From Scleroderma bovista (taxonomy: Eukaryota > Basidiomycota > Agaricomycetes > Boletales > Sclerodermataceae): a stretch of 24,282 nucleotides of DNA. The stretch spans positions 1 through 24,282 of the forward strand of contig JAYMGJ010000816.1 in assembly GCA_037178675.1 (NCBI GenBank), in the 5' to 3' direction. Under the pieces are notes generated by a model, which made no database searches, was not told the origin of the DNA, and saw only the letters and a program-made list of their open reading frames with translations. A program made the position numbers and the translations under genes. This document shows, one piece after another, positions 8,403 to 19,683 of the stretch (positions are counted from its first letter, which is position 1; every line of letters starts with the position of its first letter).

Positions 8403-8694
8403 TCTACTACCGCGAAAAAAAGACCCTGGGACATGAGGGAAAGGGGTCGCTTTGTGCACTGTTTTCGTCTGTGTTTGGCATGTACATTACGCACACTCGT
8501 CGCTCGAATTCACGGGAAATAGCGACCTTGCAGTTAGCTTGGGGGTCACCCCGATAGGAGCCTCTTTGGTGTCGGCAAACGGCGAGAACTAAGGTTTACG
8601 CCGAGACTGGCATCAGCATCGAGCAGGGGCGTAGATGACGTGCATATCAACATTGTAATGTACTACACACCGCTGTACTCGGACAAGATCCCGC
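8403..8694. other. Convergent intergenic region, no gene seen
   Basis: This 292 bp region lies between the 3' ends of gene B and RIO2. It contains no convincing open frame, RNA gene or repeat and should hold the two 3' UTRs. Confidence 0.5.
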
Positions 8695-10548
<1,854 letters not shown>

Positions 10549-10602
10549 GGGTTGGCGAAATCAATGCGGTCGGATGCAGAAATTTGCCACAGCCCCTTTC
10601 AC
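10549..10602. promoter_or_regulatory. Very short divergent gap between RIO2 and NAA40
   Basis: The start codons are 54 bp apart, or 15 bp if NAA40 begins at the upstream in-frame ATG at 10564. Transcription start sites and promoter elements must overlap the neighbouring transcribed region. No promoter motif is evident. Confidence 0.35.
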
Positions 10603-11531
10603 ATGCGCGCCATCCGCAAGGCTAACAAGGTCGGCACATCTCTATCCCAGCACCTTCGCCCTTCACGCAGATTTAGGCCACTGCGGCTGAACTGGCTGCG
10701 TCCGTCCCTGCCATCTACGAAGCAAGTGGGCACAGGTACATCTCGGAGCATCCTCTTCGTGCTCTCTCACTAACAGCACTGCGCAGGTTCAGTATTTCCG
10801 TATCGACGGCGTCGCGCCTCTCCAAGCACGAGCGTGACCAGATATGGAGCGTGTTCGAGGAGAATATGTACGACTTGTACGTGGTTCTCCCCTCACTCGC
10901 CTATATCATGACATTTTGTACAACTAGCTATAATACCTCTTCCTTCGGCTGGGACCCACAATCCAAGAACCTAGAAATGTTCGATCCCCAGTCTCGTTTC
11001 ATCATCGCACGCCTAGATGGCGGTGCCAGCGACCCCGTCAACATCTGCGCGTACACCATCTTTCGCTTCGACAGGGAGGAATACCAGAATGTCATCTACT
11101 GGTGCGTCTACAGCGGTTTCGCCGCACGGTATCTTCCGTGACCTCGTTGTGGGGTAAGCTATGAACTTCAGGTATCGAAACACGTCAGGCGGTACGGTCT
11201 TGGAAGGTGGCTGACCCTGAAACTTGCCGACATCGGCGCAGAGTGGGGGATGCAGAAGGTTGTGCTCACGGTATTTAAAGGTCTCTGATTTTGACACCTT
11301 CTTTACGCTGTCTTACCGTCTTATCCAGCCAATCAACCAGCGCTGTCGTTCTATACCTCCGTTGGGTGCGTCGTTTACTTCTCTAGACTTGTGTTCCAAA
11401 TTTCCTTCTTATCGTTTGCCAGCTTTCTGATCGATGAAAGTTCGCCAGATCATCCAGCGAACTCAGGGGACCAGGTTCTGGGCACGCACGACTACTCGAT
11501 CTTATCGATACCGATAGCATCAGTCAGATGA
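10603..11531 (+). CDS. NAA40: N-alpha-acetyltransferase 40 (NatD, histone H2A/H4 N-terminal acetyltransferase)
   Basis: NatD acetylates the N-terminal serine of histones H2A and H4. Exons: 10603-10629, 10677-10735, 10787-10876, 10928-11101, 11159-11280, 11329-11365, 11423-11531; 205 residues, all in phase. Diagnostic segments are IWSVFEENMYD..NTSSFGWDP, RFIIARL, YCYELQV, the acetyl-CoA loop RRYGLGRW, KVVLTVFKANQPALSFY and GFLIDESSPDHP. The acceptor at 11158 (GGTAAG|C) was chosen over a later CAG because only it yields YCYELQV, which matches the family. The start is uncertain: 10603 gives MRAIRKANK, while 10564 adds 13 residues. It is head-to-head with RIO2 and convergent with the GH3-like gene. 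Confidence 0.92.
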
Positions 11532-11785
11532 AGATAAGGATAAGAAACTACAAGCAAAAACATGGCACATTACCAAGTTTTATAAACAGGTTGTTCCAAT
11601 GGTGGGCAGAGGTCCAAAGTTACAGTACAGTACATCAAACTACTGGGTAAGCCCTTGTGTCTATGACTTGGACCAAAACTACAACCTGGTAATCACCTTT
11701 ACTATTGCCGAGATGAGTTCAGCTGGTCTACATAATCGTAAGTGGGTGGATCAACTCTAAAGTTAGCCTATAGATTCGGGTGCAA

Positions 11786-13885
11786 TCACAGCTCCTTCAC
11801 GACTCTCTCTTCCAGCCATTCAATGGAAGCCGGGTCAATCATAACTGCGGGAACTTTGATCTGACCAACGCCGGTATTGTGTTTTTCCCCTCGCCACTGC
11901 CGATAATCCGAAAATGTCCCGTGTTTGACGATTCGGATCGTAGGCTGACGTAGTCGGCCTGCATCAGATGCACGTTGATGATCCTCATTCGTCGACAAAA
12001 GTGCCTCGAAAGCTTTCTGCCGCGCCGAGGTGGCATTGGGACCTATGCCAACGGCGTTAGAATAAGATAGAATCTCCGAACGGAGAGAAGGCATACCGAT
12101 GTCGCCTGTAATTTCGAGGATGATGCCTACAGTCTCTGGAAGCTCGCGTCGATCGAGGACAGTCGTGAATTCCTGCACCCGTAACATGTCCTCTTCATTA
12201 ATGGCCTGAGTCACTTTTACGAGATCTGCCTCCGTAACTATTGCATACTGGGATCGGATCGCCAAGCTGTGTATACATGGAATACCGCTGAGTCAAGGCT
12301 CGAATCGTGTCGTTTCACTCACTTGTTGCGGCCATGGTATCTGAATACGGGTGAACCGTTGCGAGGGTCGAACCCAATGACGTGGAGCACATCATCGATG
12401 ACATATCTCCATAGCCCATCCTGGGTCGTGGCCACGGGCTGATATAACTTGCCCGGCTGTAAGTCCCACTACGACACGAGTGTGAGGTTGACCATCAATG
12501 ATATCTGAGATACGCACTGCTTGGCGGATGTTTTCATGTGCCTGGTTTTCCGCTACATCCAGATACTCAATGGCATTCGTGGAGTTAACGACAAAGACGT
12601 CAACATCTTCGAAGTTGAGGGGTAAGCCTATGACACTCTCTGTGCATCCGTATCCATGGTTTGTTATGACAACGTTTGGTCCGATCACTGACCTCGCCTA
12701 AGTATAATCAGACTAATCTGTTGGTATATTAGACAGGGATGCTTACCTTGGGCAACGCTGTTGCGAACGTACCACTGCAGATGCATTGCAGGATATTCAA
12801 TTTCGGCCAAATTCGGGAGGCCCAGGCAGGGAAGGAGAACGGAGGGCCAATGCTCCTGAGCTCGTCCGCTCGCTGTGGATCAGCATGCATATTAACCTAT
12901 TGCTATCAGCATTTGCCACTGGTTGAACGTTTCGTAAACCACTACCTGTAGGTAATCCCGGACGTGGTCTATGTGATCAATACCCGGGATGATCCCATCT
13001 CGTATGCTAGACAGGAGCATGTCCCACTCTTCCTGCATGTAGTACACCATATCCATGAAAAAGGTGATAAACGTCGTGGAAATTAGCTCCAAGGTCGGAT
13101 CAGCCAATGCAAACAGCGCATGAATCAGCAGGAATGATCGATGATGACTTATGAGACCGGTCGCCCACGGAGCACTATGATGTTGAACTACACAAATAAC
13201 AACATGTATCCAGACCGTCCATCGTAGAGTTTGGTCAATTTGAGGGACACTCACTGATAGATGTCATTCGGGTGTTGTCTGTCTCGACGGTCCACCCTTC
13301 ACGTACGCGCAGGGACCCAGACGAGGCGATTGAAACGGGAATCCTCTTCACGACCTCCCCAGAAGCTGTTGTTACGTCGACAATGTCTCTGTAGCTCAGC
13401 GTGTACATGGGTGCTGTCGTGCCCGTCAAAGCGCTGCTGCGCGCGGGGTGTTCAGAATGGCGAACCAAGCCCTTGGATCCAACGTATCGTGCAAAGTGCT
13501 TGGGCTTGCTACCAGACGTGGAGCTAGAGACGGCGAAGAAGCAGGGAAGACCCGGTGCGAGCAGGTTTTCCACTTCCGACAGATTGCATGGGCGTTCGAA
13601 GAACTTGGCCACCCAAGGACGGTAGGCATCATAGTCTGTAAGAGGAACGAGATGACGGAAGTCTGACAGGACACTTGGGTCTTCTTTCACGTCCTTGTCT
13701 CTGATGGTCGATCGGAAGTCTTTGAGGTCGGGTGAGGAAGAAGCATAATGGGAAGTGATGATCGCCCCGATCACAGCTTGTAAACGCTGATCTGTTGCCT
13801 CTTTCAGGGCAGTTAAAAGTTTGGGCGGCAGGGACGTGAGCGGGTGAACGATGGGAGGAGTCATTAGCAGGGGAATGGAGGACAT
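11786..13885 (-). CDS. GH3-family acyl-adenylase / acyl-acid amido synthetase-like protein
   Basis: GH3 proteins adenylate an acyl acid and conjugate it to an amino acid; plant members act on auxin and jasmonate. The substrate here is unknown. Exons on the minus strand: 13885-13255, 13187-12946, 12896-12747, 12697-12518, 12468-12323, 12266-12097, 12042-11786; 591 residues, a normal GH3 length, all in phase. Signatures: FAVSSSTSGSKPKHF (nucleotide loop 1), TNHGYGCTESVIG (loop 2), KLYQPVATTQDGLWRY, then YVIDDVLHVIGFDPRNGSPV and FRYHGR, where plant enzymes usually have YRxGD. The N-terminus reads LKEATDQRLQAVIGAII. The C-terminal part is QIKVPAVMIDPASIEWLEER. Alternative starts at 13906 and 13864 are in frame. 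The fungal role is not established by the sequence. Confidence 0.9.
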
Positions 13886-14090
13886 CCATGGTCTTTTTAC
13901 GAGCAAGGGATTTTTAGACTGGAGTCATTGATGGACCACAGCGGTGAATATCCTTCGGACCGGGCGGGCCATTTGTCAACTGCGCAAGCGTAAGCACTGG
14001 TGCTATTGAACGGTGAGTGTGGTCCATTCCTGACAAAATTTACATCGACATGAAGATTCTTACTAGCAGGTATAGTAATTGTCCCCGAAA

Positions 14091-15730
14091 TCAGATATTC
14101 TCAACGTCCTTGTAAGGCGGGAGTTCGTCTCCATCCTTCTGCCCCCCTTCGCCCTGACCTTCGTGACTAGCACCGCCCTCACGAACGCGTTCTCGCTCCT
14201 CCCTCTCCAAACGCTTTTTCTCGTCCTCAGCGGACTCAAACTTTGGCTGGGTGGTACTAGCAGCAAGGACACGTTCCCTCTCCTCACGCTCGAGGCGTTT
14301 CTTTTCCTCTTCGGCGGTCTCGCTCCTGGGCTGCGCGTTGCTGTATAGGTCATCGACAGTTGCTTTGGGGACTTGGTCGACGCTCTGAGTCCCCAAGTCC
14401 TGTGACCCGCTTTGTGCGTCCTTTAATGAACCGCGGGCTGGTCCTGGCCCAGAAGGGCCCGCTGAAAGGGGCACGCCAGTCTCTGCGACGGTAGGAGGAC
14501 GCTCGGGAATCGCCGCGTTCGATGAATCATCAGTCATCGGACGCGATAATGCGGGTGGAAGTCCCGTAATTGCGGATGGGCGTACAGGTATGGGTGCAGG
14601 ACTCTGGTTGAGCGTAGTTGGATTGATTGGCGGGGGCGAGTTGTTGCTCTTCTCGGACTGTTGCGTCGGAGGAGGGGTGATGGAAAGACCAGGGTGCGCA
14701 CTGTTAAGCTCGGAGGCATGACTTTCACCGAACGAACGCGTGTCGGAGCGGGACAGGTCAGCGCCCACCGGTGGTAATGCGATCTGCCCTGGCTTGTAGT
14801 GGTCGAGCGCCTTCTGGAGGGCTGCGCGAGCTCCAGCAGTTTGGTCCGCTCCAGTATATGGATGGGTTGGCGTAGGCGGCAAGGTGGGCAAGGCATCCAC
14901 GATGGGTTTTGCCGTTTGTGAAAGCAGGATCAACTTCTCGGCATACTGCGAAGTGGTTCAGTTATCACTGTTCTAGTTCATCGGGATGACCAGCCTACCT
15001 CGCGGATAGCACTCCATTTTGCCTGTTCGCTATCCCTGATAGCCTTCCGTTTCAAAACCAGAATTTCTTTTTCCTGAGGCTCGTCGTTCTTCTCGGCGCG
15101 AGCGAGCTGGTCACTAAGTTCGGCAATTTGGCGCTCTGCATTCTTGTCTTGGCTGTGCTCGAGCTTTCTGATACGGAGCTGCAGACCTGCACGAATGTTT
15201 CGCTTAGGAGTGATGGCGGCTTCTGCGGTACGAAGAGCCTTCAACGGAGACCTGGCTTCATCGAGTTCGACGGCCAACGACGAGGCAAGCGATCCTTTGA
15301 CAAAGTTTAGATATGCCAGCCGATCGGTCACTATGAGCTGCATGAACAATTGTGTTTCTGGACAATCGCATTGATCGCGCTCACCATCTTTGAGATCGGG
15401 GTCTTCTGCTTGTCCCCAAGTGTATAGTTCTTTGCTTTGTGCTTTGGCGTCTCTTGCAAGAGTATCGAGGTCCAAGGCAACACCTTTCTCGGTTGTGATC
15501 ATGCGCTGAAGAGGGGTGGTGTTGGTGTACTGCTGCCCAATGTTACGGAGCTGATGCTGTAAGCTCTCGAGGGCATGCGAGCGACTACCGCCTTGGGCAG
15601 CTGCTTGGTTCGCAGAAGGTGGGTGGGAGACCCCAGCGGATGCCCCGGGACGATGGGCTGCAAGAGGCGTCTGGTTGATCGCACTCTGAGCCTTGTCTGC
15701 GATCTGAGAGAAGAAGCCTGAGACTGACAT
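14091..15730 (-). CDS. Eisosome core protein, PIL1/LSP1 family
   Basis: A BAR-type protein expected to build the plasma-membrane furrows called eisosomes. Exons on the minus strand: 15730-15385, 15330-14999, 14945-14091; 510 residues, in phase. The N-terminus carries FFSQIADKAQSAINQTPLA, then LQRMITTEKGVALDLDTLAR, ELYTWGQAEDPDLKD, VTDRLAYLNFVKGSLASSL, DEARSPLKALRTAEAAITPK, RKAIRDSEQAKWSAIREYAE and KLILLSQTAKPIVDALP, which is the conserved BAR-like helical core. After about residue 260 the protein is a long, low-complexity Pro/Ser tail, then two near-identical charged repeats (consensus KKRLEREERERV), ending in ELPPYKDVENI. The tail makes it longer than the roughly 340-residue yeast proteins. 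An ATG eight codons upstream (15754) is in frame. Confidence 0.93.
14184..14321 (-). repeat. Internal 84-bp-period repeat in the PIL1-like tail
   Basis: Two 54 bp units (about 14268-14321 and 14184-14237), 84 bp apart, encode 18-residue charged segments differing mainly at E/D and T/S positions; both contain KKRLEREERERV. It is an in-frame tandem duplication, likely helical. Confidence 0.75.
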
Positions 15731-15832
15731 GGTTTTCTGGGAGGCAGATGTCACTGGACTGCCGGGTTATATACTCGATACGAGTGCTGCGTCATTGGAG
15801 TGTAACCGCAGCCACGACACAGCCATGGACAA

Positions 15833-15848
15833 TATTTATTTATTTTAC
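15833..15848 (-). terminator. Probable polyadenylation signal region of the eIF4E gene
   Basis: On the minus strand, overlapping AATAAA units (TTTATT on the plus strand at about 15835-15844) lie about 85 nt beyond the eIF4E stop codon in an AT-rich gap before the PIL1-like gene. Distance and orientation fit a poly(A) signal. Confidence 0.5.
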
Positions 15849-15927
15849 ATAAATAACATATCCAAATAATCAGTCACGAAAAAACATGCACCCAATACAG
15901 TAACACATTAAAAGGACACAATCTCGC

Positions 15928-17032
15928 TTAGACAGTAATCTTCCTCGCCGTCTTCTTCTTTTCTGAGTCTTTGTGCGACAGAAACTCTACCTCGGTCGCA
16001 AGCGGCCCTGCCAACTTTTGTGCCTCAGCATATCCTAGTACGTTCGTCTTAAAATGTCGTCCAATAACCTCGACACGCTCCCGCAACTGGTCTTCGTCCC
16101 CTACAGGCGCCAGTCGCGTCCAAATCGATAGTCGGTAAAATTGGGGGCGAGTTGAGACAATCACCCCCGTAATCAGTGACTGTGGGTTAGGGTCCGACGA
16201 GTCGGCGTTTGTCAGATAAGGATCAAATGTCTCGCCGATGGCAGCAAGCATCTGCAGTGGTTTCAGACAAACCTCGATGTATGTGGGTGCCACACGTACC
16301 GTATAAAGCCACATTTTGTCGACATTCCCCCTGTTCTTCTCTTTGGGCAGCTGAATGCTCCACTTCCCGCCGTTCTTGTTCGCTTCGTCTTCCCATGCCG
16401 GAATGATACCCTCCTATGGAACTGGTTAAAATAGAATAGAGAACACGAGTACCACGCTTACCTTGAAAAGATAATAGTTGGCCTTTTGAGGAAGTTGGGA
16501 GGGGGGTACAATATGATTGTACAACCTAAGGGAAGCTGTAAGAATCAGACGGGTGGCGAGACAAAGGCGAATTACCCCCAGAACTCTTCTACACTGTCAA
16601 AGCTGATCACTCGTTTGATGTCCTCCATCCATCCCTGTGCTGCAGCTGCGCTAGGAGTCTGAGGCAGCGGTGTTAGCGGTAAAGCAGTACTAGGGGTCTG
16701 GGGAAGATTTCGGCCTTTTGTCGCTGGTGAATCGAACCAGAGGGTCCATGCAGAGTAAAGAGGGTGCTAGTGCAATTGTATATCAATAGATCCGCAAAAC
16801 ATAGTGCTAGGCGTGAACAAACCTTGACGTTAAAGTTTGTAGGATCACTGAAGACAGTGCGGATGCCCTCCGCCTGGGCTTGCATGTCAATTTCCTGTAT
16901 TTCGCCAGGTTCGACGTCATTTTCGTTGGACTTGGTGTTTGTGGCGAGGGTTCTTTCGGGGTTCTCAGCAAGGGCTGCATTGAGAGCAGCCTTGTTTGCT
17001 TGCTGGGAGGATGCAGAAAGTGTCGAAGCCAT
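15928..17032 (-). CDS. Translation initiation factor eIF4E (cap-binding), with a linker insertion
   Basis: Binds the mRNA cap as part of eIF4F. Exons on the minus strand: 17032-16823, 16766-16576, 16525-16462, 16413-16300, 16251-15928; 300 residues, in phase. Core: HPLYSAWTLWFDSP (the cap-stacking Trp region), MEDIKRVISFDSVEEFWG, LYNHIVPPSQLPQKANYY, LFKEGIIPAWEDEANKNGGK (second cap-stacking Trp followed by Glu), DKMWLYTMLAAIGETFD and ITGVIVSTRP. About 30 residues rich in Thr, Pro, Leu and Ala (around TPSTALPLTPLPQTP) are inserted between the first Trp region and the next helix. The N-terminal 60 residues and the basic tail (KDSEKKKTARKITV) also lengthen it beyond the usual 200-220. It could be an eIF4E2-like paralog rather than the main factor. 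Confidence 0.93.
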
Positions 17033-17215
17033 GATGGCCTAAATGTCGAGACTCTGGGAGTCGTGCGAGAAAATGCAATCCGGTTGCTTTTGGATGTTGG
17101 CGATGTGCGATACGACTATCAACGACGAGCGAGGTGGACGTTCGAGTCTGAAATTTATTTATTTATTTACATATTTTCGGGGTCTTTCGGATTACCCTCT
17201 CATCGTCTCCCCCCC
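17033..17215. promoter_or_regulatory. Divergent promoter between eIF4E and the MTM1-like carrier
   Basis: This 183 bp region lies between two outward-facing start codons. It contains an AT-rich TTTATTTATTTATTT run at about 17155-17170, 50-60 bp upstream of the carrier start, which may serve as its TATA-like element. Role inferred from position. Confidence 0.45.
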
Positions 17216-18366
17216 ATGGACCCGTTCCAAGCCAAGCTCGTCGCTGCAGCGATGGGGTCCATGGCGACCTCCCTCACAAGTGGGTTGTCTTGGTCTTTGC
17301 ATACCACAGACAACAGACACTGACGCATCCCAACAGTGACCCCATTCGACGTCATCAAGACCCGACTCCAAACGCAGCCCAAGGAGCCGCTGTTTCCGCG
17401 TCCACCTTTCAACCGGTGCTGTCAGCCTTCACATGTGTCCTGTGTTCGCAATATGTCGTCCTTTGCACGGCCCCTGGAGGAGGTCGTGTGTGTTTATGAT
17501 CATGGCATGCTACGGCGAGAACGAGTCAACGGTTTTCTCGATGCGGTGCGTCGCGTATGGAGAGTCGAAGGCATACGGGGTCTTTGGAAGGGCGCCGGAA
17601 TGTCACTGTGAGTGCAACAGCTTCTTTGAGATCCCTCGTCCTCACAGATTCACAGATTAATTGGCGTCCCATCGTCGACAGTGTATATGCTTACCTATGA
17701 TCATCTGCTTCGGAATGTATTTCCTGCTCTCATTTCCTCTCCCACAATCGTACCCCTTGTAGCTGGCATCACTGCCCGAACAACCATCACCTCCCTCTTG
17801 TCCCCTCTTGAGTTAATTCGAACGAACCTCCAGTCAACACCTAAATCCCCTGATCAACCACATACCCTTCCTTCTGTGCTCAGATCCATAACAAAGGTTG
17901 TCCGCAAGAAAGGAATTCTCTTCCTCTGGCGTGGCCTTGGCCCCACACTATGGCGGGATGTTCCTTTCAGCGGCATCTATTGGGCTGGATATGAGGGCTG
18001 GAAACGCTACTTTGAAACTCGCGGTCAAAGTGGCGCTTATGTTGCGTTCGCCTGTGGTGCTATTAGTGGTACCACAGCCTCTCTACTGACCTCGCCCTTC
18101 GACGTCCTAAAAACTAGAAGGCAGGCGTTACTGATGGCAGGTACGATCCCTTCACACACGAGAGGAACGATACCCCTTTGCTTGCGGATAATACGTACGG
18201 AAGGTGCCGGCGCATTATTTGCTGGCGTATTGCCGCGGACGGCCAAGATAGCCCCTGCATGTGGTATTATGATTGCTTGCTTTGAAGTATGTTGGCAGAC
18301 ACATTCGTTGACCTTTCGCTGACCTCGCGGTAGGGCATCGGCAAGTTCTTGGTGAAGAAAGATTAG
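17216..18366 (+). CDS. Mitochondrial carrier, MTM1 / SLC25A39-40 type
   Basis: Members of this subfamily carry glutathione into mitochondria and affect manganese superoxide dismutase metallation and iron-sulfur metabolism. Exons: 17216-17279, 17337-17607, 17656-18286, 18334-18366; 332 residues, in phase. Three carrier signature motifs are visible: TPFDVIKTRL, SPLELIRTNL and SPFDVLKTRRQ. Each is followed by the family pattern (RGLWKGAGMSL, FLWRGLGPTLWRD, ALFAGVLPRTAKI). The first matrix loop is long and Cys-rich (CCQPSHVSC, then VVCVYDHG), as in MTM1/SLC25A39, which helps choose this subfamily. The C-terminus is GIGKFLVKKD in a small last exon. It is divergent from eIF4E and convergent with VAM7. 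Confidence 0.92.
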
Positions 18367-18493
18367 GCTTACATCGCACCTTCCGACATTAGACTTCATA
18401 TTCACACTGTGATATACGGAGCACCTCATGCATATCTATCTAATGCCTATGGTATCTGTTATAATCGTAAAGATGTCGTAGAGCATGGAATAA

Positions 18494-19591
18494 TCAACCC
18501 AGGCGATTCAACTGCTTCTTAGCGTTTGAAAGCTTGCCACCTACGTGATCAACGTTGTTCGACAAGTCATCGAGCATCTCGTTGTGAAGCTGGAGCTCTG
18601 CCCCAATGGCCTCCCCAAGATGACGTTGGCGCTGTAAGATGGCGGTCAACTGGGACAATTGAGTGTCTTGCTGTTCCACCTGTACTTTCTGCAGTTGGAG
18701 CAAACCGTGGTCATCCAGGGGACGGGTCTGTTCAGTCTCTTGTGGGTTCTTAAGAGCCGCACCGAATACACGTGCTGCGGGTTTGTTGCTCCCGAGAAGG
18801 GCTGCACGGTCAGACTCGGGTGCCAGAGAAACAGTGGTGAATGCACCAGGTGGTGCAGCCGACGTGTTTGCACGGGATGTCTGACGAGCTACAGTGAGAA
18901 TCCTCCCGAGCTTTTCGCACTCGTCCTGTATCCTCGCGACCATGTCTGTTCTGCGTTGCAATTCTCCCTCAGCCATCCCTGCCATCCCCAATTCCTGCAA
19001 GCCCCGAGTCAGGGTGCGAACGCGGGACAGTACCTCTGCCAGTTTCTTCTTCGCCTGGACGTTCGCGGTGTGCGATGCACCAACATCTCCGCGGTCGGAC
19101 AGGGTGTCGCGCCTGTTGATGTCTGCACGAACGTCTCGGATACGGGACTGCAGCTCGAGATGCTCGTCAAGCCACGACGCAGAGGAGAATTGCATGGCGC
19201 TGCTGCTCCCAGAAGCGGGGTTCTGCTTTCCGACTGGCACGCCTAGGAATTCTCGAAGCGCATAGCACTCCCTCCACTTTTCCTCCTTGGCACCAATGAT
19301 GGCTCGAAGGTACGCTTCAAGCCCAGCCTGGCGCTGGTCAATCATCGCGTTCTCTTTTTTGAATGGTCCCTTGAGTATTGCAAATGAGTTCTTGGGCGGG
19401 AGTGGCGCAGGCGGTGGTGACCCGGTTGACTTCACGAGCTCGGTGTGAAGTTCGACGAACTCGGAGTACCGTCGCCACATCTGCCATGAGCGGACATGAG
19501 CTTGGATTTCGATGCGATATACGACATGTGGTTTGGGTGTTTGTCGTTCTTCATGTCCACGAACGTACACCGCTTGGATTGCAGCGGCCAT
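18494..19591 (-). CDS. VAM7: Vam7-like PX-domain Qc-SNARE
   Basis: Vam7 drives homotypic vacuole fusion; its PX domain binds phosphatidylinositol 3-phosphate and its C-terminal helix joins the SNARE bundle. This is a single exon of 365 residues, the only clearly intronless gene in the window. PX domain at about residues 1-115: RIEIQAHVRSWQMWRRYSEF, LPPKNSF, KENAMIDQRQAGLEAYLRA. The SNARE motif is at about residues 300-362 (QQDTQLSQLTAILQRQRHLG, then AIGAELQLHNEMLDDL and VDHVGGKLSNAKKQL). The position expected to be the zero-layer glutamine is a histidine (residue 336, codon 18586-18584). No transmembrane helix is present, as in Vam7. The start at 19591 (MAAAIQAVYV) was preferred over an in-frame ATG at 19639. 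Confidence 0.92.
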   Translation of the reverse strand: MAAAIQAVYVRGHEERQTPKPHVVYRIEIQAHVRSWQMWRRYSEFVELHTELVKSTGSPPPAPLPPKNSFAILKGPFKKENAMIDQRQAGLEAYLRAIIGAKEEKWRECYALREFLGVPVGKQNPASGSSSAMQFSSASWLDEHLELQSRIRDVRADINRRDTLSDRGDVGASHTANVQAKKKLAEVLSRVRTLTRGLQELGMAGMAEGELQRRTDMVARIQDECEKLGRILTVARQTSRANTSAAPPGAFTTVSLAPESDRAALLGSNKPAARVFGAALKNPQETEQTRPLDDHGLLQLQKVQVEQQDTQLSQLTAILQRQRHLGEAIGAELQLHNEMLDDLSNNVDHVGGKLSNAKKQLNRLG

Positions 19592-19683
19592 GGTGGTGGG
19601 AGAAATATGTTTGGTTCGCATGCACCAATACGGCACCACTACTGTTACATGACTTGCAGACTACACAGTACTCCCCCCACTTC

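Noticed and set aside
11101..11175. Later CAG acceptor (near 11172) for NAA40 intron 4
   Set aside because: It breaks the frame before the acetyl-CoA loop. The acceptor at 11158 rebuilds YCYELQV, as in the family.
15928..16314. Unspliced 128-codon frame reading through WLYTVRVAP in eIF4E
   Set aside because: Sixteen codons interrupt the universal WLYTMLAAIGE-type segment; an in-phase GTACGT...CTGCAG intron (16299-16252) removes them.
17100..17160. GTTCGAGTCT as a tRNA T-loop
   Set aside because: No A-box, acceptor stem or anticodon arm could be drawn around it.
18659..19246. 195-codon plus-strand open frame
   Set aside because: Antisense shadow of the single-exon VAM7 gene; composition rich in Cys and Arg with no family resemblance.
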